A DNA stretch of 64,000 nucleotides from the NCBI GenBank assembly GCA_008477525.1, contig SPDT01000008.1:1116001-1180000 (forward strand), read 5' to 3'. Each line of letters begins with the position of its first letter. Position 1 is the stretch's first letter. The translations under genes and the position numbers were made by a program. This stretch comes from Hypomyces perniciosus (lineage: Eukaryota > Ascomycota > Sordariomycetes > Hypocreales > Hypocreaceae). Positions 34,701 to 45,469 of this stretch are shown here, in pieces. The notes beneath the pieces were generated by a model. It saw nothing but the letters and a program-made list of their open reading frames with translations. It made no database searches and was not told the DNA's origin.

Positions 34701-35375
34701 GGTTGTGAGAGTGTGATGGTACTAAAAGACCCGATGTCGCAAAACAGAATCTCCCCTAAGACAGACAAATAATCAGTGTACCTAGTCATGTATAGAAATC
34801 CATCGAGAGAGCAGTGCACTTATGATTGTAACTATGATCGGGTATTTGTCTAAGATATGTGCTAGTGGTAAGATACTATCGTTGCAGTATGTGGCCTCAA
34901 CTTCATTGACCTTTTTGATCCGGAAGAGCTGTATATAGAAGTTAGAAAAAGACAAAGGAGGCAAAAACGACGAAACTCCTGGTTCACTGTTAAAAATACA
35001 CTGACATGGTACCTTCAAGGAGTGATAAGAAGTCACTGGACATAGGAAAGAGTTCTAGGTATCGACTCCCGGTGATGATCAGTCAACATATGAAAAAAAG
35101 AAAAAGTATATTAATGGATAGAGAGAAAAGGAACATGTGAAATTCCATCCAATGCTATCAGCGCTAACTCCCACCAATATCGCTCTCGCGCGTTTCAACT
35201 CATCCGTGGTATCAATTTCCTCCCTGCCAATGTCGCCGAGACCCGAGAACCAGGTGTTTATATTTTTTTTTGTTATTGTATATCATCAAGCTCTAGGACG
35301 CTGATGTGTAATCGCTGCCGTCATCATTTCTTGAGGCGTTGTCGTGAAAAGCAAGGTGCGCTCTTCTTTCCTGTT
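31788..35375. other. Gene-poor region of about 3.6 kb
   Basis: No intact gene seen. Base composition is more AT-rich than the flanks from about 32600, with many stops in all frames. A run of 11 G lies at 32049-32059. A possible gene relic at 33353-34058 is listed separately. Confidence 0.45.
33353..34058 (+). pseudogene. Possible relic of a Thr/Pro-rich surface protein
   Basis: A frame opening at 33353 runs 150 codons and then stops at 33805. In another frame the DNA between about 33730 and 33960 reads Thr/Pro/Val-rich sequence (ATPAPIVNTINDPVPTD, VGNESTVQIGPLSPVPANSP). Shifting frame again near 33980 gives EGDVGKAAVPVVGGVATAVV ending NCLMFC, like the hydrophobic tail of a GPI-anchored protein. 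At least two frame changes would be needed and I see no good splice sites. No ATG begins it (the first codon is GTG). It may be a decayed cell-surface gene or chance. Confidence 0.22.
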
Positions 35376-36066
35376 TTAGTAGGCGTCCTTGCTGCGCTTC
35401 TTTGAGCGGCCAGCGCAACAGGTAATGAAGACGAGAATGGTAGCGACAAGGGAGCAAGCAGCAGCGCTGAGGATGCACCAGACCGCAGGGCCCCAGTTGG
35501 CGACGCTGTTAGAGTTGTCCTTGTTGACAGCGTTCTTGATGGTGGCGAAGGCCGCAAAATCGCAGGCCATGGCTATGACGGTGGCGACGAACGCCAGGCC
35601 AGAGAACACAGAGGCGATGAAGGAGCCGAGCATGTTAGTGCCGAGGCAGAGCAGGAAGGCCAAGAAGGTCAGGCCGGCGGCGATGGGGTGTAGAATCAGG
35701 GCCTTGGTGAGAACTCTGGTGCCGTCGCGGTCGGAATTGGAGAAGGAGGTGTTCTCCAGCTGCTCCAGGATGGAAGTGGGCGAGTAGCCCACACTGGCTG
35801 AGGTGCATTGATCCTGTCCACTGAGGTTGTCGTTGTTAGCAACATGATGGCTTCGCAAGGCAGAACGGGACTTACTTGACATTGATGAGACAGTATCCAA
35901 ATGTGCCGTATGTTAGCCTGTCCGCAATGAGGCCTCGATCAAGATCGACCTTCAAGATGGACAGATTGTGAACCACAGGCGCCGTGACGCTCACGACGAT
36001 GAGCAGTGCTGTGGAGGCAAGCAGCAGAACTGTGCCAATGTGGTGGAAGAATGTGCCGACACCCAT
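35376..36066 (-). CDS. SUR7/PalI-family four-span membrane protein
   Basis: Two exons (36066-35876 and 35820-35376) around a 55-nt intron encode 211 residues. The start is the ATG at 36066; four codons upstream the frame has only TTG. The order of features fits SUR7/PalI proteins of the fungal plasma membrane. A first span at about residues 8-34 (FFHHIGTVLLLASTALLIVV) is followed by an extracellular loop with a conserved-type Gly-Tyr-Cys (YGTFGYCLI) and a second Cys after the splice (GQDQCTSASVGYSP). Three further spans follow from about residue 110, and the short basic tail is GRSKKRSKDAY. SUR7-type proteins mark eisosomes and PalI/Rim9 assists ambient-pH sensing; I cannot tell which applies. 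Confidence 0.83.
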
Positions 36067-37844
36067 GATGACCCTCAAGTGGTTCGTTGCTCGGATAGGT
36101 ATGTATATGTTTGTTGTTCTTCCTCAAAGTTGTTTGGTCGTCTGATGGATCGTCTTCGTGATATAATAGGTAGACAGGTAGAGAGGCTGACACAAAACCC
36201 ACGACAGGAGGTCAGAACCCAATAGTATTTATTATATAGTAAACAACCACGAGAAGAGTCTTCAGAGGGAGGGAGGAAGCTCGGCATATAAACCGACGGT
36301 GTCCAAGCTGTTTCACAAGCTTATGCGGCCGCCCACGACTGACGAATGGGACCAATGCATGGCTGCGACGTCATGACATACAACAACAAGGTACGGAACA
36401 CACATTACGAGACAACCGGAAAGCAGGCTTTGTGGGCGGTTTCTTGTTGGTTGCTTTGGAGCACACCCCTGCTTCTGGTGATTTGGCGGTCATGGCGATC
36501 GGGGTGGGCTCATCTTCGTTAGGTGTCTCTCCATTAGGTAGCAGCCGGGCCGTGGCGCAACGACTGAATAAGCCTTAGCGATAGATAGTGAATCCATCCT
36601 CGTATAGTAGATACTCCGTATAGTATTAGGTGCTGTAGCTGCTGCAATAGCAATAGCTGCTGCGCCGATGGATGACGGATGATGATGGCTCGGCTCGCCA
36701 GACGAAATGGCCGGTATGGTACGAAGCATGAGATTGGGATGGGCCCACTACCGAATCACCAGCCCCAGAACATGACCAGCCAGCGGGGTGACGTAGCGAA
36801 TGAGGCTGCGCTAAAAGGATACTTTTTTGCCCTGGAATCACCTGTGTGTGGCATCCTTGGCTTAATATCACCCTATTTGGGGTGATGTGGCTATGCTTGG
36901 GCCCCCTACTTCGTAGTAGTAGTAGCAGTAGTACTCATAGACTGACATCTCCTCCAGCCAGCTTCTAATCCTCTTGAACAAGCGCCACCCCTGTAATCTT
37001 GCCTGTTGCGAACCGTCGCATCAAGACCTGGGGAAGCTATTTTCTTTTCTTTTTCGTGTTTTGCTCAGCTCTTCCTTCGGGTTCTCTAGAGCGATCGGAG
37101 TTATGCTGTGTGTCGTGGGTGAGATGAGACACTCGTCTGTTGTTGCACTGTCTGTTGATCCCTCCCTCCCTCATGCTCAGCTCCGCTGCTCTAGCGACAG
37201 ACAGACAAGAGTCAAGACACGGTGTGCAAGCCGGGCTGTGCTCTCTATTTTTCGTTGGTCTGCCAGGTGACGTAAGTCTGGGCTTGGTCGATTTTCGCTT
37301 TCGTGGGCCAAGCCTCATCTCAACTGGCGAAGCCATCTGCATGCCACATCATCTGTCCTGGCAACGGACTGATCCACCCTAGGACGAGTACGTACGACTA
37401 ATGTACGTATGCGTATGCATCCAAGTACCGAGTCTATAGATAGATGCAGCCTAAGGATACCGCCATCACTAGCATCATCATCATCGCAGACTTTGAAAAG
37501 ATGCGCCGTCTGACCGTTGACATGTCGATCCCACCATCATCTACAAAGTGCCCCTCTCGACTTAGGTAATAATACGGAGTTAAGACCTCGCGGATTACGC
37601 CCCAAAAGGATTTTTCCCTTGTTCTATGTTCCAATATTATTATGCTCCAAGCTCCCAAACCCCCTTGCGTTGGTTCTTTCATGCTGCTTGGAAATTAGGG
37701 TGGTCAAATTGCCAAACAATGCCACCCGTAGATTCCAGCCATGCCACTTCTGTCACTCCGTCATGTCGCACTCACTGTGGGCTGTGTGTCGGGACAACGT
37801 CGGCCGCATAATATTGGAATCTTGGAACAACCTCTGCTGTTGGC
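36067..37844. other. Intergenic, upstream of SUR7-like gene
   Basis: About 1.8 kb with no supportable gene. It should hold the promoter of the SUR7-like gene and the 3' region of the next gene. Short TAG/GTA repeats occur near 36910-36930. Confidence 0.45.
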
Positions 37845-38619
37845 TTACTCAGTCTTCTTCATGTTGCTGGGCAGCCATCCCTTGACTTGTAGTCTCTTGG
37901 CCTTGCGCTCCATTCGCGGCGCACTGCCCAGACTGACCAGCCAGTGCGCAAGGCCCTTGCCGGCCATTGTCTTGGGCAGCGACTGCTTCAGAGTCGTCGC
38001 AAGGAAGGACTGATCCCCCTCGTAGGCCGGCGGCCATGAATTATGCAGCGGTGACCCGGACATGGCGAACCTGTGGTGATAGTTTGTCTCGGGGAAGATC
38101 TCGAGTCGGAACTGCTTCTGCGCCTCGCTCTTTTGCTTGTGTTTCAGCTCGTGCGCCTGGCTCTCCGGCTGCGGGCTGCTGTTCCCCTGTTCGCCCGTCA
38201 CCGACGGTTGGACACTGCTGAAGCTTTCGGGTTCTTCAAGATCCGCAACGTAGATGTCATCAGTAGAGGTGAGAGACGGCTCAGCAACATTAAATGTCAG
38301 CGGGCTGCTTGCGACCAGTCTCTCCGCTGTCATGGTCTCTCTCGTCACCGATATGAAATTGGAGTAGTATCCCTTTGGCGCACATCATCCAGTCAGGCGC
38401 CTTCTTCCACCATCATGCGCGATTTCGGTTGGGGAGCTCGGAAAATAGACCTACAGGAGACATCTTAAAGACCTCGACTGGGCCATATTGTTCCAGCACC
38501 TGTAGGACGGACCGTCGCTCGGCGAAACTGATGGGTGTAGGAGTCACGAGCACGCGTATGGATCTCGCGCGCAGCGCATGATCTCGAATCTGGCGGGCGC
38601 CATTCCCCACAGCCGCCAT
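37845..38619 (-). CDS. Conserved fungal protein, possible RRM-like fold
   Basis: Two exons (38619-38455 and 38372-37845) around an 82-nt intron (donor GTAGGT, acceptor CAAAG) encode 230 residues. The splice joins VEVFKMSP to GYYSNFISVTRE. The N-terminal half reads like an alpha-beta RNP-type fold: a strand IRVLVTPTP, a helix FAERRSVLQVLEQYG, a strand VEVFKM, then YYSNFISV. Further on are a Gln/Ser/Glu-rich linker, then HHRFAMSGSPLHNSW, and a basic C-terminus (PRMERKAKRLQVKGW...). I recall similar uncharacterised fungal proteins, possibly mitochondrial, but have no firm function. The basic end and RNP-like start suggest RNA binding, which is inference only. Confidence 0.7.
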
Positions 38620-39029
38620 GGAGATCTTGTGCTGCTCAATGCGCCGTCAAAAGAGCTTCAAATTTCGAGGCTGATTTAATAGTGATAGTTCGCGATTGCG
38701 ATTGCGATGCCAGCCTCGCCAGTCAGAAGGTTTTCACAGGTGGGGCCAGAAACAGGACTGTAAAAGTTAGCGCAAGGCTGCGTTTGGAGCAAGCTCACTG
38801 GACAAACATGGCCTTGCGTCTCCAACAAACTTCAGCAGCAACAACCGGCATTCGATCATATGAACTCTGTGCTTTGATGAATCATTGCCATCGACTTGAA
38901 ATGCTCTTTTCTATAGGCTACTGATGCATTCAATCATACCCTTAGACCATCACCGGCGCTCTCGCCTCTCGCTCCCAGCGTGAAACCTTTCGCTCTGCTC
39001 GTCCTGCTTCCATTCTCCCACAGCCCATC
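38620..39029. promoter_or_regulatory. Divergent promoter region before MED1
   Basis: 410 nt lie between the divergent starts of the 230-aa protein gene and MED1, so both promoters should be here. No clear TATA box or other motif was recognised. Confidence 0.45.
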
Positions 39030-41210
39030 ATGGCGACGCCGACGCCTATGAAGCATGCTCCCTCACAGCAGGGCCGTACGCCCTCGCAGCAGGGACCGAC
39101 ACCGTCGTATCAGGGTCCCACTCCATCGCAGCTCACAGGCGCAACGCCTCCGACGTCCACGCCATTTTCCAATCCCGCGCAGGCTGCCTTCTCTCCTCAC
39201 GGCCAGCGATCGTCCCCTCAACAAGTCAAGAAGTCTCCTGCCACGTCAACAACGTTGATGGGGCAGCCATCTATGGGGGCTCTAAACTTTGACAGCCCGT
39301 CAACTGCGGCTGCCATGGGCGCGCTGGGTATGGGTGGCGGCTTTGATATCGGACTCGACAATGTTGGCGTCGGTGGGCTGGACACACTTGGTGTCGCTTT
39401 TGCGACCGAAGACGATAAACTTAAGCGGCTGGATAGCATTCTGAAACTCCTGGATGTTAGTGTGCCCGCTTCCGAGCAATACAAGGCTTCCATTGTCTAA
39501 CCGGCCTCTTAGGAAAAGAAAGGATTCGTCAGCGAAGCTGGTTTGGAGCGCCTGGCTCAGGGTCTGGGCCTCGAACTGCTCGCCGAAGAAAATCTTACCC
39601 CCGGCGGCCACAAGACAAAAACACTCGCAATCGCAGGTTCGGCTATTGCGGTGGATATTGTATTAGACAACAACATTGTTCAGACCGTCTCACTGGGTTA
39701 TCACGGTTCGGCGGTGTCAGTCTCAAATCACATGGAGGCGGCAAGCCAGATTCTACTCAAGGATCTAAAACTTGAGCCCAACCAGAGCCCCTTGACAAAA
39801 ACTCTGGACAAGTTTGCATCGAATTTTGAGCAGATTGCAACTCTCGACAAGCTCAGTGTCATCCCCGGATTGGACTGTTTTGAAGCTTTGGCGGGCATCT
39901 ATACCAGCCTGGCAAGGCTGTACCAGTGGGACGTTTCAAGGCTACGAGAAGAACCGGCAATGGGCGGCAAGTCAGATCAATATCTAGCTTGGACAGCTAT
40001 GTGCACAAGACATGGTTATCCTGTTATGCATACCAGGGGCAAGGTCGGCCTAGCCTTGCAATACTGGAGGGAACTACGGTTCTTTCCGCCACCAAACGAA
40101 AGGTTAGCAGCTTTCTCGGAGAAAAAAGAAAAGGTGTGGTCGCTTCGACTTGGATGTGCTCCCATCGAATCGTTGGGCCTCCCACCGGTCAGAGTGTCTG
40201 AGGACTGGATCTCCAAGGAGGTGGTGAAACAGGATCCAACAATGGATCCGACAAAACCATCCTTGGACTGGTTGGAGCCTGACAATGTCTCGCTGCCGCC
40301 ATCCGATGAAAGCAAAGACGCAGGTATGGAAGTCTTGCAGCTCGACCTTTCCACAGTACCCCGAGTTATGTTTACCGTCACATTCGATCCACCCGTTATC
40401 CTTCCTCAGAACGACTGGATTCGACTGTACTCGTACGCAGACGCTACTCCGCCCAACCCGAATGCATCCAGCGACTTCAGCCATCGTCCTCCTCCACCTC
40501 CACCGACGTTTGATGGCCTGTTTTTCCCTATTCCGTCTGGCAGCAAACAGGACCCCAGCGAATCTAGAACGATTACGCGTTTGCGGGACGTGCGCGTTTT
40601 TGACCAAGAGGGGACACCATCTACTAGAACCCACAAGAACACTCTGTTTATCTATAAACCGATTTACTCTCAAGAGGTTACAGAGATGCCGTTCTCTCAC
40701 CCCCGTCAACTCATTGAGATGCTACCCCTCCTACGGCAGTTCGCCTTCCTCTCCACTTTGCTAAGCAACAGCTTCGGGCATAAGACCAAGGATGGCCCGC
40801 GGACAGTTGCAAAGCTAAGTAAGCCTACATCAAGCACGAACACTGCCACAACCAAGGATCAGCTGTCAGAGTTTATGATCCTGAGTAAGCTAGAGGAGAG
40901 GGAGGACGAAGCAGAGGCAGAACCAGCTAGCAGTGGCGAAGATATGGATTTGGACGTGATATTATGGGTCCATCCCGCGCCACACTTGCAGGTTGTTTTC
41001 CCCATGGGCGAGACGACGGTCAACATCACGCTGCGCATTCTTGAGGGTGGTGCGGTGGAGATTGTGAATGAAAACGTCCTTGGCCAGGATCGGCAGGGCA
41101 AAGGGAAGGGCAAATTGAGGCCACTGACTAGACTAGATTTGGCCAAGGTGCTCGAGCACTTGGAGGACTTGTGTAAGTGGGCTGAATGGATTCGCACCCG
41201 GCTAGGATGA
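39030..41210 (+). CDS. MED1: Mediator subunit 1 (Med1)
   Basis: Two exons (39030-39455 and 39513-41210) around a 57-nt intron with the less common donor GTTAGT encode 707 residues. Mediator bridges transcription factors and RNA polymerase II; Med1 belongs to the middle module. The N-terminus is a disordered Thr/Pro/Ser/Gln region with repeated TPSQQGPTPS-like units. The fungal Med1 domain follows: DDKLKRLDSILKLLD, FVSEAGLERLAQGLGLE, LAIAGSAIAVDIVL, then FEALAGIYTSLARLYQWD and the C-terminal YWRELRFFPP region. The last third contains an acidic Glu-rich segment and ends ILEGGAVEIVNENVLG and EDLCKWAEWIRTRLG. The gene is convergent with the GH16 gene. Confidence 0.87.
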
Positions 41211-41872
41211 AAAGTATAATTGGAATAGAATTGAATGATACCCTTAATGACTTGCTTTGTTGCTATTTGGGGAGCTGCTTGAGGATATCTAGAGACTTTC
41301 TGACCTAGTACTATTCACGAAGGTCTATTGGACGGAGTACGGGGTTGACAATACTCCCCAAAAGAGACTAAATACGGATAGAATCCTGGTCGCGGACTTG
41401 TAGGAGACGGCATAGGAGCAATGCTGCTTCAATAACTCCGAAACCATCGGCAATGGGATACCCCCAAAGATAGCAACTCCGACTATTGGAAGCCGCCAAA
41501 GAGGATTCGTAAGATGAGATGGGCGGTATTCTTGGTATATCCTCAATTCATAAACTAATAACCCATCCGCACTAAATACATTCACAAAATAGTATCGATC
41601 GATCCTCTCACACAACAAGCCACCATTACGATTTCAAAAACAGCAAAAACCTGGGGAGTGCAGCAGGGCTCCCGAACATGGAAGAAACAGAATTAGTGAG
41701 TGATTACCTGAACCCAGAGAGAGTGAGAGTGACACGACGATTAATAATAAAAAATTGAATGAACGATTTATCCAACGCTATGGTGTGTGCGTGTCTATCC
41801 AACGCCTTCCAGGGCTGTATTTGATTGTTGCTCGGCACATCAAATTGACACGCGCATCCTCCTCTTCACAGC
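41211..41872. other. Intergenic between convergent MED1 and GH16 genes
   Basis: Both 3' UTRs should lie here. No gene seen. Confidence 0.5.
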
Positions 41873-44800
41873 TTACAGCAGCATGGCCACCAGGGCGCCG
41901 GCAAGAGCCAGAGTGCTGACGCCAGTGCGTACTGCACCGTTCCCAATGGTGCCCGGAGCCGGGCTACCAGAGGGCTGGGCTGGGCTTCCGGTTCCCTGAG
42001 CGCTTCCAGGAGTCTGAGAGACAGGGGCAGCGGCAGAGGTGACAGAACCGTTGCCGTTGCCGCTACCATTGTTGCTTCCGTTACCGTTATCACTTCCATT
42101 GCTAGGGCTAGTACCATTGTTGCTTCCGCTACCGTTCTCATTTCCGTTGCTGGGGCTGGTGCCGTAATCAGGACCACTAGGCTTGGGCACAACAGTGGCC
42201 TCAGAGACAATGGTGGTCTGGCTAGGATGGAAAGCAGACGGGACAGTGAAGCCATAGGTGACGGTAGGCTGGCCTGTGCCAGGGGCGTAGGTCGTGGTGA
42301 CAACCTCAGTGGTGACCTGTCCGACAGAGCAGCTGGTCATGGCGGGCGCACAGCTGGTAATGGTGTACGCTGTGGTGAAGGTGCTGGTGATCTCCTGGCC
42401 GGCGCTTCCAGTCTGGGTAGGCTTGTAAGAGTTGTGAGTCCGGGTGGCCGTGATAGGGCACACAGTCGTGTACAGAGCGATGGTCTCAGTGGTGACATAT
42501 CCACCCGCGGGACAGTCAGTGACATATGCCGGGCACTTGGTCACGGTGTGAACAGAGGTGGTGTAGACAGTCGAGGTCGTCAACTCAACGTCAGTCGATG
42601 AGGTGGTCGTAGCCGCAGCCTGGCCCGAAGAGGTTACATCTGTTGCCGGGGAGGTTGTAGCACCCAACTGGCCTGAAGTGGTGGAAGCAGCGTCCTGTCC
42701 AGAGGTGGTCGAGGCGATTGACTGGTCTGAAGCGGCAGATGTCGTGGAAGCACCGGCAGCTGAAGAGGTGGAATCAGTAGATGTGGCATCAGCGGCGGAC
42801 GTCACTGTTGTAGTACCAGCAGCAGCAGATGTAGTGATATCTACAGGCGAGGTAGTGGCATTCACATCAGACGTGGTGGTGGGATCAGCGAAGGAAGTGG
42901 TAGTGGCGTCCGCAACAGAGGTCGTCATATCATCGCCAGACGTAGTCGTGGCATCAGCAGCAGAGCTGGTGATATCCGTGGGGGACGTTGTGACACCAGC
43001 GAGGGAAGTTGTAGTAGCCTGAGCAGCAGATGTTGTAGTAATATCGCCAGCAGAGGTAGTGATATCCACGGGGTACGTTGTAACATCAACAGGGGAAGTC
43101 GTAGTAGCATCCGCAACAGAGGTCGTCGTGATATCATCGTCAGACGTGGTAGTGGCATCAGCAGCGGAAGTAGTGGCATCAGCCGATGTTGTAGTGATAT
43201 CTGCAGCAGATGTCGTTGTAATATCACCAACAGAGGTCGTGACATCAGCATCAGACGTGGTTGTGGCATCCGCCATTGAGGTCGTCGTGATATCGGCAGC
43301 AGAAGTAGTGGTGGCATCAGCAGCCGATGTTGTAGTGATATCTGCAGCAGATGTCGTTGTAATATCACCAGCAGATGTCGTGACATCAGCGCCAGACGTA
43401 GTCGTGGCATCCGCCATTGAGGTTGTCGTGACATCAACAGAGGTGGTGATATCCACGGGGTACGTTGGGACATCAGCAGATGTGGTAATATCGACAACTG
43501 AAGTGGTAATATCAGCAGGGGAAGTGGTTGTGATATCGCCAACGGAGGTCGTCGTAGCATCAGCAGCTGAAGTAATAACATCGTAAGCAGAGGTCGTAAT
43601 ATCAGCAGCGGAAGTGGTCGTCATATCGGCTGCAGACGTGGTGGTGACATCAATTGGTGAAGTGGTAGTGATATCCTCAACTGAAGTCGTGGTGATGTCG
43701 ACGGGTGAAGTTGTTGTGATATCGCCAACCGAGGTTGTCGTGATATCCGCAACAGATGTGGTCGTGGCATCAGCAGCTGATGTGGTGATATCTTCAACGG
43801 AGGTCGTGGTCACATCAGCAGATGTAGTGGTGATGTCGTCAACAGAAGTCGTCGTCATATCAGCAACAGAGGTAGTCGTGATATCAGCTGGTGATGTGGT
43901 GGTGGCATCGTCAACAGAGGTCGTAGTGACATCACCCACAGATGTAGGAACATCGTAAGCAGAGGTTGTCGTAGCATCAGCAGCGGACGTTGTGATATCA
44001 GCGACAGAGCTTGTTGTCTTGTCATCAGCAGACGTGGTAGTAACATCGTCAACAGAGGTTGTCGTGGCATCGGCGGCGGACGTCGTAATATCAGCAGGCT
44101 CAGTAGTGCTGGTAGTACCGGCAGCAGCGGAAGTCGTGGTGATATCGTCAGCAGACGTTGTAGAAGTTGTACCAGCAGCAGCAGATGTCGTGGTGATATC
44201 TGCAGGCTCGGTAGTGCTGGTGGTACCAGCGGCAGCAGAGGTTGTCGTGACATCAGTAGCAGAGGTTGTGGCAGCCGTAGTCGAAGTCGTGCAAGGGGGC
44301 TCGGGATTCGTCTCCTTGAAGTAGCGGATATCCTTGATCTTGAAGTAGGTTTCCGCAAAGTCGCCAGGGGACTTGGACACGTAGTCAATGCAGCTCGCCT
44401 TCTTGGTGGAGGCCTTGCACTGGGACGACTGCCAGACAGGATCATTGCCTGCAGGGTTGCCGCAGAATGCAATGTCCAAGATCAACCTTTGAGCTCCAAA
44501 GTGGCTGTCGATGTCGCAGTGAGTGTTCTTCAGGTAGACAGAAGGGGTGCCCCAGGACTTGGTATCGGGTTCCTTGTTGTCGATGTTATTTGGCTCCTTG
44601 CCGCAAGCCCAAGCGTACAGCTTGATGTAGTCCTTCGTCCACTCAATAGCATCTGTAAAACAGTTAGGCATCTAACATCACAGAGGCTGTTGCCAAGAGT
44701 CACGTACAGGTACCACCCTCCCTTGAGGCCCAAGGACCATTGTACTCAGCAGAAGCGCAGCCCTGGTTCAACCACTGATTCGGAGGGCTCTGAAACGTGT

Positions 44801-45469
44801 TGTCACAGTTGCTGGTAAGGACGGGCGAGGACTGGCCCGCGCCATCGAGGATACACTTGCCGTGGGTCTTCGAGTCGCCGACGTGTAGGGCCGGCTGGTT
44901 GAAGATGGCGTTGTTCCAGCTCTCATATAGGTCAATCTCACCACCATTGGGCCAGTCGGCGCCAAGGGTCCAGCTATATCACATAAGACATTAGATAATG
45001 GGAAGGGTTAATGGAGACAGTCAATATGGGCTTACAAGGCTGGCCAAACACCGCACTTGTTGGAAGGCAGATGGGTGAAGCGCGCAACAATGAGGCCATG
45101 CTTGAACGAGGCCTTGGACTCAATTTTGATACTGTTACGGCCCATGGCGTATCCGCCGAGTGTGCTCTTGTAGTCTACACCCAGGTAGACCTCGTTCTTG
45201 TTGGTAATCTTTGCAAGGCCTTGCTTGATGGCATTCTGCTTGCTCTGATACTGGACGAATCCACTGTTGGAATCGGGTTGCTTTGTAGTGTATTAGCACA
45301 TGATAGCCAAGGAATAAGATAAATCTTCAGAAAGGTCCCATACATCATTGAAGGTGAACTTGTCGAAGAAGTTGGACGCATCGTAAGTGTCTTCCAAGGT
45401 AAACTTGGTAGCCACGGCACTGCCCGAGCAGGCCAAGAGGGCCGTGCCGAGGGCAACGAGAGAGTGCAT
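41873..45469 (-). CDS. GH16 glucanase with giant Thr/Ser repeat tail and GPI anchor
   Basis: Four exons (45469-45344, 45280-45036, 44973-44708, 44652-41873) with 55-63-nt introns encode 1138 residues. A signal peptide (MHSLVALGTALLACSGSAVA) is followed by a GH16 domain of endo-1,3(4)-beta-glucanase type to about residue 340. Its features are YDASNFFDKFTF, WPAFWTLGADWPNGG, the active-site block GEIDLYESW (Glu136 nucleophile, Asp138, Glu141 acid/base) and VWQSSQCKASTKKASCIDYV. Then come about 570 residues of near-identical units such as ADITTTSAAD and VADVTTTS (44290 to about 42600). Next are a Cys-containing stretch, a Gly/Asn/Ser-rich spacer and a GPI signal ending GVSTLALAGALVAMLL. It probably remodels wall glucan while anchored at the surface, with the tail heavily O-mannosylated; repeat number is likely variable. 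Confidence 0.88.
42600..44290 (-). repeat. Coding minisatellite of the GH16 tail
   Basis: Imperfect tandem units of about 24-36 nt encode [AV]D[IVAM]TTTS-type peptides, with occasional shorter TTS units and Tyr/Pro variants. The periodicity keeps several other frames open as well, so long open frames on the plus strand here are shadows. Confidence 0.9.

Noticed and set aside
43059..43958. Long plus-strand open frames rich in Val/Ser (VVVISAADVVV)
   Set aside because: They are antisense shadows of the GH16 repeat tail, kept open by the repeat periodicity.
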